A DNA stretch of 64,000 bases from Pteria penguin (Eukaryota > Mollusca > Bivalvia > Pterioida > Pteriidae), in contig CM068587.1 in the NCBI GenBank assembly GCA_035048485.1, forward strand, positions 26,058,534-26,122,533. The letters are read 5' to 3'. The stretch's first letter is position 1; the number at the start of each line of letters is the position of its first letter. Both the position numbers and the translations under genes were made by a program. Of the stretch, positions 59,020 to 64,000 are shown piece after piece. The notes under the pieces were generated by a model. The model worked only from the letters and a program-made list of their open reading frames with translations. It was not told where the DNA came from and ran no database searches.

Positions 59020-59135
59020 CGTAATCGTTTCAAATGCATCATTTGGTTGTTATTTATATCTTGCAATCGAATTTCAACCCGAAAACATTTGATCGAAGCT
59101 AAATGGTGATCTCTCGATTACATTTTTTACTTTTT

Positions 59136-59577
59136 TGTCACTAGTTCACGAGTAGGTTATTGCGAAAACGGAGGAATAGATAGTTATATGTGCCACCTTT
59201 GTGCTGCGTAACTTGGCTTCAGTTTTGCCAGTGCATCGTGCGCACTGACTACCCACTGACCAGCGACCAGCGCACTAACTAGCGCATTGCCTGTAACTGC
59301 CGTTACCTTTGCGCAATCGACCTAAGCGCATTGGTTAGAGAAGCATAAATTGTATATATACTTCCCTTTAGTTCAAGTTCTAGTTAGTGTCAATCATTCA
59401 ATCATTTGTGTATATATACCGTGATTCCCTGTAAATTGAGATCTTGTATGTTAAGCGCATTGTGCAGATATCTTCGGCGATGACAATTATTAGTTATTCC
59501 CTTTAAGCATCTTTAGTCTTGGCGTGCCGAGCGCGAGCTTGGTATCGGAATCTTAATACACCACTCGGACCGTGACA
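59136..59577 (+). mobile_element. Possible solo LTR
   Basis: The 442-bp segment begins TGTCAC and ends GTGACA, the TG...CA form with a 6-bp inverted repeat typical of LTRs. Two TATATATAC motifs lie near 59352 and 59412. The flanking five bases (TTTTT and ATACT) do not match, and no primer-binding site or polypurine tract adjoins, so a solo or truncated LTR is only a suggestion. Confidence 0.35.
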
Positions 59578-59717
59578 ATACTAACTGAAATGCTGTTGAA
59601 AGAGACGTAAAGCTGTAATCAACCAACTAACATATCTAGTGTTACTCATATGCGGATGCAGAGAGGTCAACAGGAGGGGTTGTATGGGTCCCATGGAATC
59701 CAAAAAAATATCTAAAA

Positions 59718-59990
59718 TTATGGTGGCATACTTCTGCCATCTATCTTGCATGTTGACATAAATAAGTAGCATGTTGACATAAATAAGTTGCATGGCAACA
59801 TAAATGTCATATGTGGGCATAAAACAAACATTATTTATTGCTTTTATTTCCTTATTTATATCTTGCATGTTGACATAATTATCTTGCATGTTGACATAAT
59901 TATCTTGCATGTTGGCATAGATAAGTTACATGTCAACATAACCGGTAGTACAGTAACTCGCATGTAGATGGCAGATGTATGCCACCATAA
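59718..59990. mobile_element. MITE, 273 bp, with internal 20-bp repeats
   Basis: Terminal inverted repeats of 25 bases (TTATGGTGGCATACTTCTGC... at 59718-59742 and its inverse at 59966-59990) match at 24 positions. Inside are about seven variants of CATGTTGACATAA, mostly one orientation with some inverted. A repetitive ORF across it (MQDNYVN repeated) is an artefact of these units. Confidence 0.8.
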
Positions 59991-60079
59991 AAAGGTAATA
60001 TTATCGGCATTTTGGGGGTTGGAATCTACGAAAGCCGATTAGAGTCACTAAGAAAAAATATATCGAGATCTTTTATCGT

Positions 60080-60185
60080 TATCTCGAAATAACAAACACG
60101 TCAGTTCAAGAAAATCTTTCCTAGTTGTTTTGAGATAATTAACTCGTTATTTCGAGATAATTTAAAACTCGTTATTTCGGGATCT
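60080..60185. repeat. Palindromic CTCGTTATTTCGAGATAA block
   Basis: CTCGTTATTTCGAGATAA-like units and their inverses occur four times. It lies between the MITE and the LTR. Confidence 0.65.
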
Positions 60186-60347
60186 CCTCTTATAAAAATG
60201 TAACAGGCTCGAAACCCACAACGACCAAAGATACAGGTCTACACACACCAATACATGTACTTGCAAATATAAACAGAAGCTAGTGTGCATAGACTCATAC
60301 CCTAGCCATTACAGATGGTCAAGTCTATTTTATATACCCTGGTTCTA

Positions 60348-60687
60348 TGTAAGAATGTCCGCAAGGAAGCTAAATAAGTGAGACTAGTGCAAAGTGCAAT
60401 GATTTATTATGATATATTTACATAATGATAATATTTACAATTCCCGGAACAACCTTAATACATTGTTATATCGTAACTAATACCGACCTTTAAGAAGGTG
60501 GTTAAAGCTCAGTTCGAAGTGAACCTTAGCTAAGCCGGGCGAAAGTGAGCGAACACGCCTTTAAATACCAAATCTAAAATGTAGTTGACCAATGAAATTG
60601 ATTGTTATATCTGTTGAAGGGATTTATATGCCTGTGTATTAGTTACTTGGAAAATGAAAGTAGATGCGAAAGTTCGATTTCATTACA
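60348..60687 (-). mobile_element. 3' LTR of Ty3/Gypsy element
   Basis: The 340-bp segment is bounded by TGTAA and TTACA (TG...CA), and read on the minus strand follows a purine-rich tract directly. The 5' LTR and primer-binding site lie beyond the right edge of the window, so LTR identity (age) cannot be measured. The five bases outside its end are TTCTA. Confidence 0.7.
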
Positions 60688-60705
60688 CTTCTCCCCCTTT
60701 ATGAG
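60688..60705 (-). promoter_or_regulatory. Polypurine tract
   Basis: The minus strand reads AAAGGGGGAGAAG immediately before the LTR start TGTAATG. This is the position of the plus-strand DNA priming site in LTR retrotransposons. Confidence 0.7.
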
Positions 60706-60839
60706 AAAAAAAAAAATAGAATTTTTGGATTTTTTTTTTTTTACTTATAAATACTACTTATAACAATGTATTGCATGTCATGATAAACAAATTATTAATA
60801 ACAATTTAAAGTTCATGAAAATTATAATAAAGTTTCATT

Positions 60840-61418
60840 CTATTCACTGAGAACGTTTGTCTCCTCTACAGTTCTTAAAACTGGGCAATTCTTCCCTTGG
60901 ACGAAAGTTCCCTCTTCTCTGTACACCACTTCCTCGTCGCGGTTGATGTGCTCATCCCTCCACAGCACATCTCCTACTGTAATAGATGGAATGGAATTTT
61001 GTCTGATTTTCCTGGTTTCCTCCTTGAACACCTCCCTCCTTAGCGTCTTCTCCCGAGGTTCAAGGGGCAACTGAACCTGTCCAGGACAAATGAATCGTTC
61101 ATTTTGAACTTTCCTGGATCGACTCTCCACGGATGTCTTCCTTGCATTTTCCGCTGTCAGCTTGTGAAATATACGATAATGTCGCTGTAGCTGGTTTTTC
61201 TTTATATGTTTAAAGTTGCAATAGGAACAAAAGTGTTTAACTATTTCCTTGGTGTGAATAAGTTTCCAGTGGTTTCTAAGATCGTCGAACTTTTTGAAAA
61301 CCTTCGTGTTACAACCAGAAACTGCACATGCCATGCCTTGCTGTGGCCAGTGTCCACACAAATCCACATCAAGATGATCCAGCTCATCCTCTGATACATG
61401 TAGCTGTATTTCTGCCAT
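60840..61418 (-). CDS. Retrotransposon third ORF with two C2H2 zinc fingers
   Basis: This is a 192-residue ORF starting MAEIQLHVSEDELDHLDVDL in a strong context (ACCATGGC), 3' of pol and 5' of the polypurine tract, the slot where env lies in env-bearing Gypsy elements. It has no signal peptide or membrane segment. Residues 30-55 form a C2H2 finger (CAVSGC...HWKLIH, C-x4-C, H-x4-H). A second follows directly (CSYC...RHYRIFH, C-x2-C-x12-H-x4-H). The C-terminal half is basic then mixed, with no recognised domain. The frame also opens 26 codons further upstream, but the start chosen has the better context. It is intact although pol is broken. It may bind nucleic acid; role unknown, possibly a captured host finger gene. 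Confidence 0.65.
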   Translation of the reverse strand: MAEIQLHVSEDELDHLDVDLCGHWPQQGMACAVSGCNTKVFKKFDDLRNHWKLIHTKEIVKHFCSYCNFKHIKKNQLQRHYRIFHKLTAENARKTSVESRSRKVQNERFICPGQVQLPLEPREKTLRREVFKEETRKIRQNSIPSITVGDVLWRDEHINRDEEVVYREEGTFVQGKNCPVLRTVEETNVLSE

Positions 61419-61692
61419 GGTTATTGTAATTTTAATTGAATGCATTGTACTATAATGGATCCAGCAGACCAGCTGCTTTATAGAACAAGAATTCAATTTT
61501 GATCAATTACACAGGTCTTTGCATTTATCAGCAAATATGATTGCTTTTATTTACTTAAACACTGGAAACAGCAATTCATTTGCTTTAAATTAAAGATAAT
61601 GAAAATTTAAAAATAATTATTAATATTTGATTGACATATTTTGTTATTGTTAATATGTGATTGCAGAAGATGCAAGGTGACATTTTAGAATT

Positions 61693-64000
61693 TTATGGAG
61701 AATATATTTCTCGGGGTTTTATTCTCCTTCCAAACCGTGTTGTTTTAGTAGGTGATTCAGTTATGTTTTCTGTTATTTGAGTGGAGGAATCATTAGTAGG
61801 AACCATGCTCTCTATTGTACTATCTTCCTCAAGTGAGTTCTCTTGAACAAGCCATGACTGTGGAGGATTCAATCCTTCATAAGGTTTTAAATGATCTACA
61901 TGAACCACAATTTTGCGATCACATTCAGTCTTTTGAATTTGATAATTTACATCAGAACACTTTTTAGTTATCAAATATGGACCCGTCCAACCTTGACCTA
62001 ATTTATTCCGAACCGCTGGCAAATACCATCTCCACACCCAATCACCAACATCAAATGTTCTTGGTTTAAGGCCAACATCATATAATATTTCTGTCTATCA
62101 GCAGCCTGATTTAGGTTTTTGTAGACAAAATCAAATGCAAATCGCATTGCATTCTGCACCCAATCTAAATATAAAACTGGACAAAGATTTGGAATATGAC
62201 CAGGCGGTTCACCAACCATAAGATCTATCAGGCAGGTAATCTCCCTTCCTAACATAAGGATGTTTGGGGTACATTTAGTACTATCTTGTACACTTGACCT
62301 ATATGCCATCATAACGTAAGGAAGATGGTCATCCCAGTCATCCTTGTATTCATTCACAAAAGCTGATAACATTTGCAGAAGTGTTCTGTTCAGTCTTTCT
62401 ACCAAACCGTCAGACTGCGGGCGATATGGAGATGTACGTGTTTTCTCTACCCCAAGCTTTTTACATAGAATTTGAAACAAATCACTTTCAAACTCTCTGC
62501 CTTGATCCGTGTGGATTACAGAGGGTAACCCAAATCGACAGAATAGTTCATTAATAAGAACATCGGCTACAGTTAAAGCAGTGTGGTTCTTAACTGCATA
62601 TGCTTCAGCCCATTTGGTATAATAGTCTGCAACCACAATGATATACTCATTTTCATTACGTGTGACAGAAAGTCCACCCAAAATATCTACAGCTATTCTT
62701 TGCATTGGTCTTATTGCTACAAATTGGACTAGAGATGATTTGCCTCTTCCAGGACCTGGTTTCCGTCTTGCACACTGATCACAAGTGCGACACCACCTCT
62801 TCACGTCATTTGTTAAACCTGGCCAATAAAATCTTTGACGAATTGATTTTAATGTCTTTTCCCTTCCCATATGACCTGATATATTTGATTTATGTAACCT
62901 TAACATGATATCCTGTCTCAAATTTAAAGGTGCAATTGTCTGAGAAATATCATTTCCTTGTATGTCTTGTTCGCAAATACGACACAGAATTCCATTTTCA
63001 TTCAAAACAAGAACATCCAACATTTTATATAACGTTTTGATGTCTTTTGAACAACCTTCAAGATCAGATAACTTGGGTTTGACAGATGATTTTGACTTAA
63101 GCTGAATGATATAACCTATGACTTTGTCTTCAACTTGCCAAGCCTTAATTTGTTCACTATTCCCTGTATCTAACCAGTTACAACTGTCATTTTCAAAGGC
63201 TTGAATGGAATGTACTAATTTGTTTTCGGATGTTTTACACCTTTCAACTGTATGACACTCAGAGCAATTTTCAAATTTACAAACATGTCTCCTTTTTACA
63301 AATACCCTTGAAAGTCCATCTGCATTGCTATGATTGCAACCTTTCCTATGTTCTATGTCAAAATCAAAAGTGTCAAGAACACTTATCCAACGTGCAACCA
63401 TGCCCTCGGGTTCTTTGAAATTTTGTAGCCATCGCAAAGGCGCATGGTCTGTACGAATGGTAAACTTCCTACCCCACAAATAATGCTTGAAGTACTTAAC
63501 AAACTCAATCACAGTGTTTTGCTTGCATATGCAATAACCTTTTCTTGGTTCTGTTGAACTTGGGAGAGCACTGCACCTATACCAGTCAAAGATGCATCCA
63601 CATCAAGTATGAATAAATCGTTTTCATTTGGATATGCTAATATAGGATCTGTAGTCAAAGCAATTTTTATAGTCTGAAATGATTTTTCACACTCGTGATT
63701 CCAACATAATTTCCTGTTTTTACGAGTCTGTGAAATCATTGGGGCAGCAACTGTTGAAAAGTTAGGTATGAATTTCCGATAATATCCTGCAAGACCTAAA
63801 AAACTTCTGATCTCAGATATGTTTTTCGGCTCTGGCCAATCCTTTATGGATTTTACTTTGTCTGGATCGCATGATACACCAGAGTCACTAACGACATGAC
63901 CAAGATAACGAACAGATGTTTGAAAAAGTTTACACTTTTTGGGTTTTAAGGTTAGATTTGCCTTACGCAAGCACATAAACACATCACGCAAATTTTCTAA
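61693..64000 (-). pseudogene. Ty3/Gypsy pol: RT end, RNase H, integrase (broken)
   Basis: Reading from the right edge: the RT thumb (LRKANLTLKPKKCKLF, RYLGHVVSDSGV, IRSFLGLAGYYRKFI) and the RNase H start LFILDVDASLTGIGAVLSQV with its first Asp, to VIAYASKTL (63509). A deletion of about 50 bases removes the next RNase H block, which normally carries the catalytic Glu, and shifts frame. From 63512 come FTIRTDHAPLRWL, the integrase zinc knuckle (LHKSNISGHMG and CRTCDQC), and the DDE core (AVDILGGL, HTDQGREF, DGLVERLNRTLL). A one-base deletion near 62087 breaks the frame again, and the C-terminal GWTGPYLITKK ... VDHLKPY tail runs to 61693. Gag, protease and most of RT lie outside the window. Two lesions make this copy non-autonomous. 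Ty3/Gypsy by gene order; clade not assigned. Confidence 0.85.

Noticed and set aside
59581..59910. 109-residue ORF with repeated MQDNYVN
   Set aside because: The repeats come from short words inside a MITE; there is no independent coding evidence.

Overview
The window looks like nuclear DNA of a marine bivalve mollusc. It is AT-rich eukaryotic sequence with sparse intron-containing genes and dense repeats. Several repeats match families I associate with bivalves: Penelope-like reverse transcriptases with a conserved 3' tail, tRNA- and 5S-derived SINEs, and tandem-core elements rich in AGGTCA. The assignment is inference; species cannot be read from the sequence.

Only two cellular genes are convincing, both on the minus strand. 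One is the last exon of an IL-17-type cytokine (1582-2025). The other is a two-exon secreted protein joining a TauD/TfdA-type Fe(II)/2-oxoglutarate dioxygenase domain to a C-type lectin-like domain (exon 2 at 36343-37695, signal-peptide exon 1 at 40943-41062). Three weaker gene-like pieces (20905-21210, 21632-21877, 26281-26616) are listed with low confidence.

Layout. 1-2.6 kb: cytokine exon. 2.6-4.1 kb: (TA)n and a Tc1-like transposase with two lesions. 4.5-8.0 kb: a non-autonomous Helitron/Helentron-like element with asymmetric inverted repeats, a 3' hairpin, CTAG, and internal tandem repeats. 8-18 kb: mostly featureless AT-rich DNA with a few repeat fragments. 18-27 kb: an inverted-repeat element, a dispersed repeat family, a 71-bp-arm foldback and orphan ORFs. 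27-33 kb: three decayed Penelope-like RT copies. 34.3-36.3 kb: an element with satellite-like terminal inverted repeats, ending 20 bases past the stop codon of the dioxygenase-lectin gene. 36.3-41 kb: that gene, whose 3.2-kb intron holds more retroelement fragments. 41-45 kb: another RT copy and a 2-kb tandem-core element. 46-53 kb: a nest of inverted-repeat elements inside one 6.5-kb pair of satellite-like inverted repeats. 55-60 kb: SINE, Tc1 fragment, possible solo LTR and MITE. 60.3-64 kb: the 3' part of a Ty3/Gypsy element on the minus strand (3' LTR, a zinc-finger ORF, integrase, RNase H, end of RT), running off the right edge.

The most interesting items are the secreted dioxygenase-lectin fusion, the zinc-finger ORF downstream of Gypsy pol, the two transposon families whose satellite-like ends share the terminus CCGGTGT, and the near-perfect foldback at 23.6 kb. 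No operons, CRISPR arrays or bacterial-type features are present.
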